Assembly (NCBI RefSeq): GCF_010820555.1
Contig: NZ_JAAIKD010000005.1
Coordinates: forward strand, 62,001-126,000
DNA from: Psychroflexus aurantiacus
GTDB taxonomy: Bacteria; Bacteroidota; Bacteroidia; Flavobacteriales; Flavobacteriaceae
Direction of reading: 5' to 3'
Length of the DNA stretch: 64,000 bases
Made by a program: the position numbers and the translations under genes. The notes under the pieces are model-generated. The model had not been told where the DNA came from. It saw only the letters and a program-made list of their open reading frames with translations, and searched no databases. Positions 46,178 through 55,403 of the stretch are shown here, piece by piece (positions within the stretch are counted from its first letter, which is position 1; every line of letters begins with the position of its first letter).

Positions 46178-46514
46178 TTGAAAACGATTACAGTACTCCT
46201 TATCGGTCTGCAGTTATTCTTTAATCACACATTTGCCCAGGCAGAAGCCAACATCCAGGCCCTGGAAGTGATCGAAAACAGAACGGAAATGAATGGCATC
46301 TACTTTCACTATAAAATCAAGAATACAGCAGCTACAGTCATTCCCGCAGGAAGCTATGAGACCTTTTATAAAGAAAATCACGAGTTTTTGAATTACACCC
46401 TCGAAATCAAAATGCAGGACTCTAATCCCGCAAACAACACCTTGAAAGGTCAATCTATACGTTAATCCTTCAAGTAGCGGCTATGCAAGACATTGGTTTT
46501 ATAAGCCTAAATAA
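46178..46514 (+). pseudogene. Frameshifted small exported protein
   Basis: A TTG start at 46178 leads to a signal peptide (cleavage near TFAQAE) and NRTEMNGIYFHYKIKNTAA, stopping at 46465. Coding sense continues in the +1 frame: LYVNPSSSGYARHWFYKPK to a stop at 46514. A single inserted base (or two lost) between 46446 and 46455 would explain it. No ATG is available because an in-frame stop is just before the TTG. Family unknown. It may be a decayed gene or a sequence error. Confidence 0.55.
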
Positions 46515-46548
46515 AACCCAGATGAAAAATACATCTCAGGTCCCGCTT

Positions 46549-47028
46549 TTAAAACCTTAGCCGCAATCCCAGTCCATTCGCGTTTCCCACCAGACTGACT
46601 TCCGGTTTCAACTCCCGGAGAAAAGCGGTTTTGGATCGGGCGTTGTAGAGGGCGACCCCTTCCTCCAGATTTCTTTTGGAGCGGGACGCTAAAGGGATGG
46701 CGACGGTGATCAAAGCTCCGCCGGCAATCGCCAGCACCCAGTTGGGTTCGCCATTGCCCAGGGCCTGACCTACAGGAATACCGACAAGTGCCCCGCTTGC
46801 AAATCCGAAAATAGTGGATAAGATAGTCTGAGACTGCGCTCTTTTGATGAGGTCGTAGCTTTCTTCAACAGAGCTGGTTTCTTTAAGCAGTTCGCGCCAG
46901 TTGAGTTCCTGTTCTCCTTTTTTGAATTCATAACCCCAGGCATTTTGATCAATGCTGATTTCCTGGGAAAAAGATAAGGCTGAGGTAAACAGGCATACGG
47001 CAAGAAGGAGGTGCTGGATGGATTTCAT
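46549..47028 (-). CDS. Exported protein with Gly-rich membrane segments
   Basis: A 159-residue protein. I choose the ATG at 47028 (MKSIQHLLLAVCLF), which gives a signal peptide ending near LSFSQEI; the longer upstream frame lacks signal-like character. Two hydrophobic segments follow in the middle (TIFGFASGALVGIPVGQAL and VLAIAGGALITVAIPLA), with a charged helix between and after. The end, NANGLGLRLRF, has the pattern of an outer membrane strand. Family not recognised. Confidence 0.65.
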   Translation of the reverse strand: MKSIQHLLLAVCLFTSALSFSQEISIDQNAWGYEFKKGEQELNWRELLKETSSVEESYDLIKRAQSQTILSTIFGFASGALVGIPVGQALGNGEPNWVLAIAGGALITVAIPLASRSKRNLEEGVALYNARSKTAFLRELKPEVSLVGNANGLGLRLRF

Positions 47029-47251
47029 GTCTAAGATTTTATGCTTTAAAATTACACTTTTTCTGGAAAAGATGACCTGGACAAAAGTGCAACAACCTGA
47101 GCTTGCGTAAGGGATAGTCCGCATCTGCTTCCTTTGGAGCAGAGCGGGATGTATTTTGTTAATGACGGATTTTAGAAATGAGAAAACTTGTATTAACTTA
47201 GCAATCAGTTAGAAATCTTAATTTTTAAACATAATTTTTGTTTTAAAAGCA

Positions 47252-47779
47252 ATGAAATACGCAGTTCTTTTTTGCCTGATTATTTTGAGCTGTACAGATG
47301 ACAGGCCGTTGAATTATGAAGACCTGGAAGCACGTCCGGTTTTTGAATTCAATGTGTTTCAGACCCGATATTCTGCTAGTCTAATCAATGCGGGAAATCA
47401 GTCCGTTCCTGTTCCTAACAGCCTCCGGGATTTCGTTGATCTGGATTTTTTCAATGAGGATTTCAATGAAAATTTAGTCAGTCTGGAATTCAAGTTCCTT
47501 GCAGAAAACAGCATCGACAGAATACAACAGCTGGATTTTATATTTTACGATGCTAATGCCAGGGAAACCTTCAGAATTTCAGAACCTATCGCTGCAGGAG
47601 CAGAAGGAAATCCTAGCACTCAGGAGTTCTCAGTGGTTTTGAATCCTCTGGAAATAGCGCAAATCACATCGAGTGTCAGGGCAGAGCTCCTTATCAATCA
47701 GGCTTCGTCGGCTACAAATTCCGGAGAAATGCGACTGGAATGTATTGTGGAGGCAGGCTATTTATTCAGTGCAGAATGA
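47252..47779 (+). CDS. Lipoprotein, partner of DUF5723 outer membrane protein
   Basis: A 175-residue lipoprotein (lipobox IILSC) with no clear domain; it is beta-rich, with EFKFLAENSIDRIQQLDFIF and several conserved acidic residues. Its stop overlaps the next start (ATGA), so it is translated with the outer membrane protein. Small lipoproteins before DUF5723 genes may help in its assembly, by inference from position only. Confidence 0.7.
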   Translation: MKYAVLFCLIILSCTDDRPLNYEDLEARPVFEFNVFQTRYSASLINAGNQSVPVPNSLRDFVDLDFFNEDFNENLVSLEFKFLAENSIDRIQQLDFIFYDANARETFRISEPIAAGAEGNPSTQEFSVVLNPLEIAQITSSVRAELLINQASSATNSGEMRLECIVEAGYLFSAE

Positions 47780-49137
47780 GGTCTTGTGCGTTTCTACTTC
47801 TTTTACTCAGCTGCAATGCTTTATGGAGTCAGGATAAGCATCTGCTTTATAACCAAAGGCATAATCCTCAGGCTTTGATGCTAAACCCCGGGATGGCCTA
47901 TCAAAAGACAGACTTTCATATAGGCATTCCTCTTCTCTCCAATATCTATGTTTCGCTTGGAAATACAGACTTTAGCATGGACGCTATCTTTAACGCCAAC
48001 GACATCAATGCCAATATAGAGGAAGTGCTGGATAGAATGTCCTCGGAAGATTTTCTAGCCTTCAACCAGAAACTGGATCTCCTTCATATAGGCTGGAGAC
48101 GTGGAAAGCGGTATTATTCTGCCGGAGCCTACCAGGAAATAGACGCCGTCTCTAATTTTCCCAAAGACCTGATAGAGCTGGCTTACTACGGAAATGCCGG
48201 ACAAAACAGAAGCTATGACCTTGGCCATATCAACACTAAAGTGAATACGCAGACTGTTTTTCACTTCGGAATTAATCAACAGATGAATGAAAATCTGCAT
48301 CTGGGAGCCCGTGTCAAACTCTATACCTCGAGTTTAAATGCAAGGTCCTTAAGAAACACCGGGCGTTTTAGATCCAGAACCGATGAAACCGGACTTTTAC
48401 TCACTCAAACCATAAGCAATTTGAACTTAAAATTTGATTCGACAGGGATAGAAAATGCGGATGAGCTGACTCCCGGAAACCTCTTGTTTGGTTCCAATTT
48501 GGGTTTGGGATTCGACTTTGGACTGTCCTATATTATCGACGACAAACTTGAGTTTACAGCCAGTCTTTTGGATCTTGGATTTATTCAGTTCAGCAAAGAC
48601 ACCCAAAGACTTACGGTTCAAGGGTATTATGAATATGAGGGCCTGGAAATTCAGTTCCCCGATTTTGCCCAGGGCGGTGACCTTGTGACCTATTATCAAG
48701 ATCTTGGCGACGACATAGAGGAAGCACTTCCTTCTGAAACCACTTCAGACGCCTACACCTTTGTGCAGCCCGCTAAAATGAATTTGGGATTAAGCTACAG
48801 GTTTGGGAGTGTATCAGGCTCCTATGATTGTACCCTCACTCCAGCAAGGGAACGCTTCGGAAATCAAACCTTAAGCCTGCATGTGTTTAGCATGGCCAAT
48901 GCCGGAAATTTATTTTACAGTATCAATGCGATGTATGAAAGACGCTTTTGGAATGCGTTTTACGTGAAAGCAAGTTTAGGAGTAGACCAGTTTAACAGGC
49001 CGAATTATGGAGGAGGCTTGGCTTTGGATGCCGGGAAAGTCAATCTGTTTTTGAATCTGGATCGGCTCAACAATGTAACTAACCTGTATGAGGCTAAAGC
49101 CCTGGCCTTTCAGTTTGGAATGAATTTAAAGTTCTAA
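47776..49137 (+). CDS. Outer membrane beta-barrel protein (DUF5723 type)
   Basis: I take the ATG at 47776 (MRSCAFLLLLLSC), giving a 453-residue protein with a signal peptide (cleavage near ALWSQD). The mature protein begins HLLYNQRHNPQALMLNPGM, typical of DUF5723, and continues as alternating strands with aromatic girdles to a final AFQFGMNLKF. The role of DUF5723 is unknown; some members relate to gliding motility or type IX secretion. It is translated with the lipoprotein before it. The end overlaps the convergent NusG paralogue by 12 bases. Confidence 0.82.
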   Translation: MRSCAFLLLLLSCNALWSQDKHLLYNQRHNPQALMLNPGMAYQKTDFHIGIPLLSNIYVSLGNTDFSMDAIFNANDINANIEEVLDRMSSEDFLAFNQKLDLLHIGWRRGKRYYSAGAYQEIDAVSNFPKDLIELAYYGNAGQNRSYDLGHINTKVNTQTVFHFGINQQMNENLHLGARVKLYTSSLNARSLRNTGRFRSRTDETGLLLTQTISNLNLKFDSTGIENADELTPGNLLFGSNLGLGFDFGLSYIIDDKLEFTASLLDLGFIQFSKDTQRLTVQGYYEYEGLEIQFPDFAQGGDLVTYYQDLGDDIEEALPSETTSDAYTFVQPAKMNLGLSYRFGSVSGSYDCTLTPARERFGNQTLSLHVFSMANAGNLFYSINAMYERRFWNAFYVKASLGVDQFNRPNYGGGLALDAGKVNLFLNLDRLNNVTNLYEAKALAFQFGMNLKF

Positions 49138-49626
49138 CTGGCTTTTTTTGAACTTGACCACGTAGCCTATATGCTCCAGGATGATCCAGCATTCCTTTGC
49201 ATTCACAAACTTGACTGTGCCTTCAATTTGTTCAAACCCCAAGGCCGTCATATCCAGTTTTTCTCCCGGCCTCAGACTTTGTAATTCCTGGCTTTCGAAC
49301 TGACTGTCTTCAGCCATGGATCGCAGACTCTCCACTTCTTTAGAACTTACTTTTGCCGGTTTTCCAAGCCAGTACAGGTATCTTACCGCCTGAGGTCTGT
49401 CGAAAACCAGAGGCCTGTCCTGATCTGGGATATTCACCAGAATCATAGAAGGCAATATGGGAGTCTCTATTTTTTTCTTGCGGTCGCTCCACTGTTTTAC
49501 TTCTACCCGCGTAGGACAATAGGCTTCAATCCCATCCTGTAGCAATTGCTTGGCCAGTTTTTTTTCCGCTCTGGGTTTGGTATAAAGGACATACCAGTGA
49601 GAAGAGGTTTGGGTAGTAGAATCCAT
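49126..49626 (-). CDS. NusG-family antiterminator (UpxY-like)
   Basis: A 166-residue specialised NusG paralogue: HWYVLYTKPRAEKKLAKQL at the N-terminus (NGN domain) and a KOW-type C-terminal domain (SLRPGEKLDMTALGFEQIEG). UpxY/RfaH-type paralogues let RNA polymerase read long capsular or surface operons. No long polysaccharide operon is adjacent here. Ends 12 bases inside the opposite DUF5723 gene. Confidence 0.85.
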   Translation of the reverse strand: MDSTTQTSSHWYVLYTKPRAEKKLAKQLLQDGIEAYCPTRVEVKQWSDRKKKIETPILPSMILVNIPDQDRPLVFDRPQAVRYLYWLGKPAKVSSKEVESLRSMAEDSQFESQELQSLRPGEKLDMTALGFEQIEGTVKFVNAKECWIILEHIGYVVKFKKSQLEL

Positions 49627-49661
49627 AAACTTTGTTTGATTTTATCAGTACAAGCCGGGTC

Positions 49662-50429
49662 TTAGTTCATTATAATGCTGAAGGGATGTTTCAGGCCTTT
49701 GAACTGGTCCAGCTCGGCAGTAAGCGAGCCTACAGCCAGTTCAGCTTTAATTTTTAATGGAATTTTATTTTTATCGGCCGAAACCCAAAAGGTAAGGCTT
49801 TCGCTTTCTTCAAACACACGCTCGGCTTTGACATAGGGTCTGAATTTTAAAGCAGGTACTTTTCCAAATTTTGTTTCAATGGTTTCAAAACCCAGGAATT
49901 TCGTCTTGAAATCATAGTTTTCGTTATCAAAAAACATGTTTAAATAGAATTCCTGTCCAACTTTAAGCGTACTCAGGTCTATGGTATTTCTGAGTTTATA
50001 AAACGCAGAAAGCATGTCCTGGGTATTGTTCTTCAGGTCGAAGGTCTCGGTTGTGTCGTGTTTTAAGTCGACGACGACCACCTCATTGGCAGCGTGGTTA
50101 AAAAACAATTCCTTATTTTTTTCGTACCCGCCTTCATTGATGTCTCTTATGAATTTCAGGGGCAAGCCTTTGTCTTCCGTAATATAGGTTTCATACCGGT
50201 CCCTGACCTTAAAAAAAAGATCCAGAAGACCAACGCTTTTTCCAATTCCAACGATATGGTAGACGTCTTCTCCGTCTAAATTGACTTTATCGATTTCCAG
50301 ACTTGCCGTGCTGGTGTTGAACCAGCCGTATTTAATTTTAAAGCTAAGCCATTCGCCCTCTTCGTATGCAGATTGGCTAAAACCGGTCAGAGTCCAAATG
50401 AAAAAGAATAAGCTGAAAATTAATTTCAT
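49662..50429 (-). CDS. Exported DUF3108 protein
   Basis: A 255-residue protein; the ATG at 50429 gives a signal peptide (cleavage near GFSQSAYE). The mature part opens GEWLSFKIKYGWFNTSTASLEI, the DUF3108 pattern, and is beta-rich throughout. DUF3108 proteins occur as periplasmic beta-barrel-like binders of unknown ligand. It is the second gene of a minus-strand pair; the NusG paralogue follows 35 bases downstream. Confidence 0.85.
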   Translation of the reverse strand: MKLIFSLFFFIWTLTGFSQSAYEEGEWLSFKIKYGWFNTSTASLEIDKVNLDGEDVYHIVGIGKSVGLLDLFFKVRDRYETYITEDKGLPLKFIRDINEGGYEKNKELFFNHAANEVVVVDLKHDTTETFDLKNNTQDMLSAFYKLRNTIDLSTLKVGQEFYLNMFFDNENYDFKTKFLGFETIETKFGKVPALKFRPYVKAERVFEESESLTFWVSADKNKIPLKIKAELAVGSLTAELDQFKGLKHPFSIIMN

Positions 50430-50558
50430 AGACGTATAAGATTTGTTCAAATTTCTATAATATCAATTAACATGCCCTTATTTTATGACGACTTTAATAA
50501 CAAAGCTAAAAGCCTTCATACAGAGATAAAAGACTTTTAGATGCTGTGGTTTAAAATT

Positions 50559-51698
50559 CTAGAGAGTTCCCCTTAAGTCTTGTTCGCGTTCTATGGCCTC
50601 AAACAGGGCTTTGAAATTTCCTTTTCCAAAGGATTGAGCCCCTTTGCGCTGTATAATCTCAAAAAACATGGTGGGTCTGTCCAGAACTGGTTTGGTGAAG
50701 ATTTGCAATAAATAGCCTTCATCATCGCTGTCGATCAGGATGCCGAGTTCTTTGAGCGGCGCCAGGTCTTCGTCTATTTCACCCACTCGGTCCAGGACCG
50801 TGTCGTAGTAAGTTTCAGGAATGTTCAGAAACTCTACACCCCGACGCTGTAATTCACTCACGGTTTCAATGATATTATCGGTAGCCACCGCTATATGCTG
50901 TACGCCGGCACCATTGTAGAAATCGATATATTCTTCAATTTGTGACTTCTTTTTTCCCTCAGCAGGTTCATTAATCGGGAATTTTATTCGGCCGTTTCCG
51001 TTGCTCATGACTTTACTCATCAGTGCGGTATATTCCGTAGAAATATCCTTATCATCAAAGGAAAGCAGCTGAGCAAATCCCATGACATCGGCGTAAAAAT
51101 TAACCCACTTGTTCATTTCGTTCCAGCCCACATTTCCTACCATATGGTCGATGTATTTAAGGCCAACAGTCTCGGTTTTATAGACTTTGGTCCAGGCTTT
51201 ATACCCGGGTAAAAAAGGACCCTCGTAATCTTTCCGCTCAATAAACAGGTGTATGGTTTCCCCGTAGGTATGTATGCCTGAGATCACAGCCTTTCCGTGC
51301 TCGTCTTCAATCGTATAAGGCTCGGCATAGGGTTTGGCTCCCCGTTTCACCGTTTCTTCAAAACTTCGGGTCGCATCGTCTACCCAAAGCGAAACGAATT
51401 TTACGCCGTCCCCGTGCTCACTGATATGTCTGTTGATGTTGCCTCCTTCGCCCATAGGGCTGGTAAGGACCAGTCTTATTTTGCCCTGCTGCAAAACATA
51501 AGACGTGGTGTCTTTTTTGCCTGTTTCAAGTCCGGCATAAGCCACGGGCTGGAAGCCCCAGGCCGTCTGGTAGTAATAGGCCGCCTGTTTGGCGTTTCCT
51601 ACATAAAGTTCTACAAAGTCGGTCCCCAGAATGGGTAAAAAGTCTTCTGCCTTGGCATTGACTTTTGGTAAGTTTTGGCTGGTGGTATCTGTATGCAT
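50559..51698 (-). CDS. hppD: 4-hydroxyphenylpyruvate dioxygenase
   Basis: A 379-residue enzyme of two vicinal-oxygen-chelate domains. The first is PILGTDFVELYVGNAKQA; the second begins YIDHMVGNVGWNEMNKWV and has the iron ligands in DHMVGNV, GVQHIAVATDN and FEIIQRKGAQSFG-type motifs (2-His-1-Glu). It converts 4-hydroxyphenylpyruvate to homogentisate in tyrosine breakdown. Same strand as hmgA, which is 82 bases upstream. Confidence 0.95.
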   Translation of the reverse strand: MHTDTTSQNLPKVNAKAEDFLPILGTDFVELYVGNAKQAAYYYQTAWGFQPVAYAGLETGKKDTTSYVLQQGKIRLVLTSPMGEGGNINRHISEHGDGVKFVSLWVDDATRSFEETVKRGAKPYAEPYTIEDEHGKAVISGIHTYGETIHLFIERKDYEGPFLPGYKAWTKVYKTETVGLKYIDHMVGNVGWNEMNKWVNFYADVMGFAQLLSFDDKDISTEYTALMSKVMSNGNGRIKFPINEPAEGKKKSQIEEYIDFYNGAGVQHIAVATDNIIETVSELQRRGVEFLNIPETYYDTVLDRVGEIDEDLAPLKELGILIDSDDEGYLLQIFTKPVLDRPTMFFEIIQRKGAQSFGKGNFKALFEAIEREQDLRGTL

Positions 51699-51780
51699 TG
51701 GTCTGTATTTTTAATTCAATTTTTTATCTAATTCAGTTTTTGGCCGTTTCCCTCCCCAATCCCTAATGCAGGCTTGCTGG

Positions 51781-52947
51781 CTAGTGATTATCTTCAAGCC
51801 AGGATTGGTGATAGCTGTCATCGGCAATGGCCATTCCCTCTTCAGTGATCTTTAAAGGTTTGAAGGTATCGACCATCACGGCAAGTTCTTCGGTTTTGGT
51901 CTGACCAATGCTGCGTTCTACTGCACCCGGATGGGGTCCGTGAGGAATCCCCGAAGGGTGCAGCGACAGGTGTCCGGCTTCTATGTCGTTTCTGCTCATG
52001 AAATCTCCGTCAACGTAATATAAAACTTCATCGCTGTCTATATTGCTGTGGTTGTAAGGCGCAGGAATACTTTCGGGATGATAGTCAAACAATCTCGGGC
52101 AAAAGGAACACACCACAAAGGCATCGGTTTCAAAGGTTTGATGCACGGGAGGCGGTTGATGAACCCGGCCTGTGATGGGTTCAAAATCGTGAATGGAAAA
52201 GGCATAAGGATAATTGTAGCCGTCGTAGCCAACCACATCGAAGGGATGCGTGGCATACACCATGTCAAATAACTGGTTCTCTTTTTTCACTTTGATCAAA
52301 AACTCTCCCTTTTCATCATTGGTTTCGAGTTCGTAGGGCTGTCTTAAGTCTCTCTCACAAAACGGTGCATGTTCCAGCAGTTGTCCAAAGTGATTCCTGT
52401 AGCGTTTCGGCGTGTAAATCGGTCGTCTCGACTCTACGATGAAGAGGCGATTATCCTCGGTTTCAAAATCGATTTTATAAATTATTCCTCTGGGGATGAG
52501 CAAATAGTCCCCATAGCTAAAATCCAGGTTCCCCAGATGCGTTCTTAGTTTTCCTTTGCCTTTATGGATGAATAATAACTCGTCTGCATCTGCATTTTTA
52601 TAGAAGTAATCCTTGAGCGACTGCGTAGGAGCGGCAAGGATAATGCTGACATCCGAATTGTGCAAAACAGTAGATCGGCTATCCAGGTAATCGGGCTGAG
52701 GTATGGTTTTGAACCCATGAAATTTGTAAGATTTCAAATTGGTACTCACGGCAATTTTAGGAGTAACGTCCTTATGTCCCAGGATTTCTTTTACCTGGGT
52801 AGGATGATGTTCGTGGTAGCTGTTGGTGGACATTCCGTCAAAACCAATCGTGCCGAAAAGCTGCTCGCGATACAAGGAACCGTCGGGTTTCTTGAAGATA
52901 GTATGTCTTTTGTGTGGTATTTTACCAAGTTTATGATAGAAAGGCAT
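51781..52947 (-). CDS. hmgA: Homogentisate 1,2-dioxygenase
   Basis: A 388-residue cupin enzyme with conserved GFDGMSTNSYHEHHPTQ near the start and the iron-site region SIPAPYNHSNIDSDEVLYY and HPSGIPHGPHPGAVERS. It opens homogentisate to maleylacetoacetate, the next step after hppD. Together they degrade tyrosine; the remaining genes (maleylacetoacetate isomerase, fumarylacetoacetase) are outside the window. Confidence 0.93.
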   Translation of the reverse strand: MPFYHKLGKIPHKRHTIFKKPDGSLYREQLFGTIGFDGMSTNSYHEHHPTQVKEILGHKDVTPKIAVSTNLKSYKFHGFKTIPQPDYLDSRSTVLHNSDVSIILAAPTQSLKDYFYKNADADELLFIHKGKGKLRTHLGNLDFSYGDYLLIPRGIIYKIDFETEDNRLFIVESRRPIYTPKRYRNHFGQLLEHAPFCERDLRQPYELETNDEKGEFLIKVKKENQLFDMVYATHPFDVVGYDGYNYPYAFSIHDFEPITGRVHQPPPVHQTFETDAFVVCSFCPRLFDYHPESIPAPYNHSNIDSDEVLYYVDGDFMSRNDIEAGHLSLHPSGIPHGPHPGAVERSIGQTKTEELAVMVDTFKPLKITEEGMAIADDSYHQSWLEDNH

Positions 52948-53159
52948 GTTTTTGACGATTTTATCAAATATCGTGAAAATAGATGTAATCTTAAAGTCGG
53001 ATTTGCATATTATTATTTTAATTGGAAAGCTGCAGGCTCAGGTTCTTCCTGGCAACACTGCTTAAATGTGCTCTAGAAGAATTTCAACTTCAGTTTCACG
53101 CAAAATTTGCGAAAAACATGAAAGGAAGGAAAAGGGGGCATCAGTCCTAAAACGACGGA

Positions 53160-55403
53160 TTAAAACCAGTAGCCCAAACTCACATACCAGATGCTTTCTT
53201 TGGTTTCCGGAGAATAAGAATACTTTAGATCTATGGGGCCTATTATGGTTTGTGATCCCAGGCCAATACTATACCCTGAAAAATCAGGAGTGCTTAGCCA
53301 GTCCCCTGTCCACAGGAGATCGTCTTCAACATTGGCGTAATTGGCTGTAAACAGGAGATGGTTTTTTTTATAGAAATTATAATCTATTTGTATAATGCCT
53401 TTGATGTAGGAATCTGCAGAAAGCGTGAAAAAATCATAACCCAGGAAATGTCTGAAATTATTGATGGTCTGGTTTCCGAATCCACCCAGGAAAAAATTGA
53501 GCGCAGCCAGATCCTCATTTCCAGTCCTGAAACCCAGTTCCGAACCAATATAACCGGAAACTTTAGGAAGCAAAGGCTGAGCGTAGCCTATTTCACCTTT
53601 TGCAATGGCAAATTCAGAATAATCATCAAAAAAGGGGAAGTAAATGTTCAACTGCCCGGAAAAGAAATAGCCGGAACTCGGGTAGAATTTGTCATCGAGG
53701 GTATCGATTTTGAGATAGCCAAAGCTGCTAAATAAATTGTTCTTTTCTATGATGGTTTCGGCTTCACTGACCATGGGATCCTGGATAAAGGTTTCAGTGG
53801 TGGCTCTCAGAAATTTGTATTCGGCTCCAAGGCCGAATTTAAAGTCTTTGGTGAGAAAAGTTTCAGCATAGATTTGACTGGTGAAATCGTTATTTCTCAG
53901 CCGGACCTGATTCAGATTCAGAATATTTTGAGAACCTATATTCTGCTGGATAAACTCAAAATTGACATCCTCTTCAAACTGATTAAACCTGGAGGAGAAC
54001 CCGATGCTCCAGTACCGCCCTTTGTCGATATAATAATTGAAATTATACCTTAGGTTATCACCAATGATCAAATCTAAAGAGGCTAGGTCATTTATAAAAA
54101 ACAGTCTTTTTTGGGTAAGGTTGGCCAGGAAACTCGTTTTGTAGAGTTCGTCGTAATGCGCACTGAATTTGAGTTGTGTATTCTGTTCACTTTCATACAT
54201 CTTCAGCGTGAGGTCCTTGTAAATGCCATTTTCAGAAAGCGTATAATTTATCTTTTCAAAACTGCCTGTGGCCGATAAATTGTTAAGCCCGGCGTTCAAT
54301 TGATTAAAACTGGTTTTTTCAAAAGATTCAATTTTTAGCTTTCCAGTAATGTAATTTCTGGGAAAACGCTCATTTCCAATGAGTTTTATATTCCCTATTT
54401 GGATTTGTTCCGGCACGGCAACGGGCTGACGTGTAAAAGTTCCGCTTTGAACTTCAGCGATTTTTTTTAGAGATTCTATTTTCGCTCGTGCCGCCATTTC
54501 TCCGTTATCGATAATTTGTTCACCCTGGTCAAAAGACAAAACCGAAAAATCCTTAATATCGGGTTTGATGTATATCTCTGTTTTTTGACTCTTTTCCTTA
54601 GCCGACTTAATCGTCCTGAAATTGTTGACTTGGGTCAGGATTTCCAGACCGCTTTCCAGTTCCTCCCGTTTCCTTAAATCATCCTGAACATCCACGGCGA
54701 TAATAATATCCATGCCTTTGGCTCTAACTTCATACACAGGAAAATTGTTCAGGACTCCACCATCGGTCAGCATCATTCCATCGATGTAAACCGGGCTGAA
54801 AAGGGTTGGAATCGCACCACTGGCTGAAAGTGCAGTGGCCAGATCTCCTTCTTCCAGAATCACTTCTTCACCGGTTTCCACATTGGTGGCGACACAGAGA
54901 AATGGAATGGGCAGCTTAGAAAAATCCTTGACACGCACACGGGATAACAGCTGGGCATAGAGGTTGTAAATGTTTTGTCCTTTGGATACCCCGGAAGGAA
55001 ATTTGATCTTAAAATCATCAAACGGGAGCTTTAAAACGTAGCGTTCAGAATCTTTTCTGATATTAAAACTCTTCGAACTCCTTGGTAAATCATCCTGAAT
55101 TAGGGTGCTAAAATCTGTCGTCTCGAAAATAGAGTCCAGTTGATGCGTTGTATATCCTGCTGCATAAAGCCCACCTACAACCGCGCCCATGCTGGTTCCC
55201 CCTATGTAATCTATCCGTATTCCTGCTTCCTCTATAATTTTTAAAACGCCAATGTGAGCCAAACCCTTGGCTCCTCCACCACTTAAAACCAATCCTACCT
55301 TAACCTGTTTTCCGGAGTTTTTTAAACTATCCAGTTGATTCAGATCCAGATTCTGGCTCCAAACCAATACAGGGAAAAGCAGCAGCAGTAAATTAATTTT
55401 CAT
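53160..55403 (-). CDS. Patatin-like phospholipase with outer membrane barrel domain
   Basis: A 747-residue protein with signal peptide, patatin domain, POTRA-like and surface-antigen beta-barrel domains. In the patatin domain the oxyanion loop is GGGAKG (42-47), the nucleophile is Ser71 in GTSMG and the catalytic Asp214 lies in DGG. The C-terminal ~400 residues have alternating strands ending SIWYVSLGYWF, as in BamA/Omp85-type barrels. This matches PlpD-type (type Vd) proteins. Its ATG lies inside the end of uvrC (11-base overlap). Confidence 0.92.
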   Translation of the reverse strand: MKINLLLLLFPVLVWSQNLDLNQLDSLKNSGKQVKVGLVLSGGGAKGLAHIGVLKIIEEAGIRIDYIGGTSMGAVVGGLYAAGYTTHQLDSIFETTDFSTLIQDDLPRSSKSFNIRKDSERYVLKLPFDDFKIKFPSGVSKGQNIYNLYAQLLSRVRVKDFSKLPIPFLCVATNVETGEEVILEEGDLATALSASGAIPTLFSPVYIDGMMLTDGGVLNNFPVYEVRAKGMDIIIAVDVQDDLRKREELESGLEILTQVNNFRTIKSAKEKSQKTEIYIKPDIKDFSVLSFDQGEQIIDNGEMAARAKIESLKKIAEVQSGTFTRQPVAVPEQIQIGNIKLIGNERFPRNYITGKLKIESFEKTSFNQLNAGLNNLSATGSFEKINYTLSENGIYKDLTLKMYESEQNTQLKFSAHYDELYKTSFLANLTQKRLFFINDLASLDLIIGDNLRYNFNYYIDKGRYWSIGFSSRFNQFEEDVNFEFIQQNIGSQNILNLNQVRLRNNDFTSQIYAETFLTKDFKFGLGAEYKFLRATTETFIQDPMVSEAETIIEKNNLFSSFGYLKIDTLDDKFYPSSGYFFSGQLNIYFPFFDDYSEFAIAKGEIGYAQPLLPKVSGYIGSELGFRTGNEDLAALNFFLGGFGNQTINNFRHFLGYDFFTLSADSYIKGIIQIDYNFYKKNHLLFTANYANVEDDLLWTGDWLSTPDFSGYSIGLGSQTIIGPIDLKYSYSPETKESIWYVSLGYWF

